A stretch of 5,944 nucleotides of DNA, from NCBI GenBank assembly GCA_025360945.1, contig JANYBE010000116.1:1-5944 (forward strand). The letters are read 5' to 3'. The stretch comes from Rhizobacter sp. (lineage in GTDB: Bacteria; Pseudomonadota; Gammaproteobacteria; Burkholderiales; Burkholderiaceae_C). Positions 4,830-5,944 of the stretch are shown here, one piece after another (positions within the stretch are counted from its first letter, which is position 1; each line of letters begins with the position of its first letter). The notes beneath the pieces are model-generated. The model was not told the DNA's origin. It worked only from the letters and a program-made list of their open reading frames with translations, and did no database searches. Both the position numbers and the translations under genes were made by a program.

Positions 4830-5944
4830 TCAGCCGCGTCTGCGCGCCACCGCGCGGATCGCGGCGAGCGTCGTGCGCGAGGTGCTGATATCGGCATCCA
4901 GCTTCACGTGGATCAGCGTCGGCCGGTCCGCGGCCAGCGCGGCGGCGAATACGGGCTCGAACTCCGCTGTTGCCGTGACGTGGTCGGCACGCCAGCCATA
5001 GGCGAGAGCGAGCGCGCAAAAGTCCGGGTTGAACAGGTCGCTGCCGCTGACGCGCCCCGGGTACTCGCGTTCCTGGTGCATGCGGATCGTGCCGTAGGTG
5101 CCGTTGTCGACGACGATGACGATCAGCCTGCCGCCTGCCCTGCCGGCGCGGTAACCGGTCGCGGTGGCGAGTTCCTGGCCCGTCATCAGGAAGTCACCAT
5201 CACCGGCGATGTTGATCACGGTGCGCAGCGGGTACAGCAGCGACGCCGCCACTGCAGCCGGCACGCCGTAGCCCATTGCGCCCGAGGTCGGCGCGAGCTG
5301 CGTGCGCCCGCCGTGCTGCAGGCCCGGGTAGCGGTAGAAGCGGTGCAGCCAGCCGCTGTAGTTGCCGGCACCGTTGGTGAGCACGCTGTCGCTTGGCGCG
5401 AGGCGCTGAACCGTCTTCACGAGTTCGGCCATGTCCAGCGGCTCGACCGGCACCGGGTCATGGTTAGCTTCGTAGTCGGCGTGTGCCTGCGCCGTCCACG
5501 CACCCCACGGCAGCTCGGGCGGGGGCGCGAGCGTCTCGAGCGCCTTCGCGGCGCAGGCCATCGCCGATTGCAGCATTAGATCGGCGGCGTAGACGCGGCC
5601 CAGCTCTTCGGGTCCCGCGTGAACGTGGATAAGCCTCTGCGCCGGCCGCGGCGCCCGCAGCAGCGTGTAGCCGCCGGTCGTCATCTCACCCAGACGGGGG
5701 CCGACAGCCAGGATCAGATCGGCCTCCTTGACGCGCGCCGCGAGCTTCGGGTTGATACCAATGCCGACATCGCCGGCGTAGTTCGAATGCGCGTTGTCGA
5801 ACAGATCCTGAAAACGAAACGCGCAGCCGACCGGCAGATTCCAGGCCTCGGCGAAGCGCTGCATCGCATCCACCGCGCCCGCGTCCCAGCCGCTGCCACC
5901 GACGATCACGAACGGTCTCTTCGCCGCAAGCAACAACGTGCGCA
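4830..5944 (-). CDS. Thiamine pyrophosphate-binding enzyme, acetolactate synthase-like, partial
   Basis: The last 370 residues of a minus-strand gene open at the right edge. The TTG at 5936 is an internal leucine, not a start, because the frame continues to the edge. The central TPP-enzyme domain begins in RPFVIVGGSGWD (5918-5883) and includes EADLILAVGPRLGEMTTGGY. The C-terminal TPP-binding domain carries TSGAMGYGVPAAVAA and the diphosphate/Mg2+ motif GDGDFLMTGQELATA, starting at 5204, with the partner N at 5103-5105 in IVVDNGTYGTIRMHQERE. This is the pattern of the acetolactate synthase / oxalyl-CoA decarboxylase / benzoylformate decarboxylase superfamily, closest to proteins labelled acetolactate synthase-like. 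The N-terminal domain with the TPP-activating glutamate is missing, and no small regulatory subunit gene is visible. It cannot be called IlvB; it may be a 2-oxoacid decarboxylase or ligase of unknown substrate. Promoter and start are outside the window. Confidence 0.9.
   Translation of the reverse strand, partial: RTLLLAAKRPFVIVGGSGWDAGAVDAMQRFAEAWNLPVGCAFRFQDLFDNAHSNYAGDVGIGINPKLAARVKEADLILAVGPRLGEMTTGGYTLLRAPRPAQRLIHVHAGPEELGRVYAADLMLQSAMACAAKALETLAPPPELPWGAWTAQAHADYEANHDPVPVEPLDMAELVKTVQRLAPSDSVLTNGAGNYSGWLHRFYRYPGLQHGGRTQLAPTSGAMGYGVPAAVAASLLYPLRTVINIAGDGDFLMTGQELATATGYRAGRAGGRLIVIVVDNGTYGTIRMHQEREYPGRVSGSDLFNPDFCALALAYGWRADHVTATAEFEPVFAAALAADRPTLIHVKLDADISTSRTTLAAIRAVARRRG

Noticed and set aside
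5934..5936. TTG as the start of the TPP enzyme
   Set aside because: The frame stays open to the window edge, and the family's N-terminal TPP-enzyme domain is missing, so this codon is an internal leucine of a truncated gene.

Overview
The window is GC-rich, with G or C at most third codon positions, and is packed with short intergenic gaps. The mfd-serB gene pair, the single-domain SerB type and the protein similarities I recall point to a betaproteobacterium, probably of the order Burkholderiales. This placement is inference from gene content, not from a search. There are no rRNA or tRNA genes, CRISPR arrays or insertion sequences, and no stretch over 300 bases lacks a gene.

Left part, plus strand (1-2029): the C-terminal 200 residues of the transcription-repair coupling factor Mfd, then serB (phosphoserine phosphatase) only 2 bases later, then a GNAT-family acetyltransferase. 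These are housekeeping genes that read in one direction.

Middle part, minus strand (3833 down to 2013): a compact cluster of four genes in the order Lrp/AsnC regulator, RraA-like protein, MerR-family regulator, carboxymuconolactone decarboxylase (CMD)-family protein. The first three are joined by 4-base stop/start overlaps (ATGA, then GTGA), so they are very probably one transcript. The last gene has its own classic MerR-type promoter (2449-2479): -35 TTGACT, an exact 19-base spacer carrying a dyad, and -10 TACCGT, followed by a good ribosome binding site. The dyad runs through the merR stop codon, so the end of the regulator gene doubles as the operator for the next gene. The MerR/CMD pairing resembles the B. 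subtilis AdhR-YraC electrophile-response module, but the regulator has no cysteine at the AdhR Cys52 position.

Right part: a YedA-like EamA/DMT-family exporter (3912-4826, plus) diverges from the Lrp gene across a 78-base, comparatively AT-rich region that must hold both promoters. It converges, with 3 bases between stop codons, on a thiamine-pyrophosphate enzyme of the acetolactate-synthase-like group (minus strand), whose N-terminus lies beyond the right edge.

The most notable item is the MerR-type promoter embedded across the merR stop codon and its likely dedicated CMD target. No wholly new type of system is evident.
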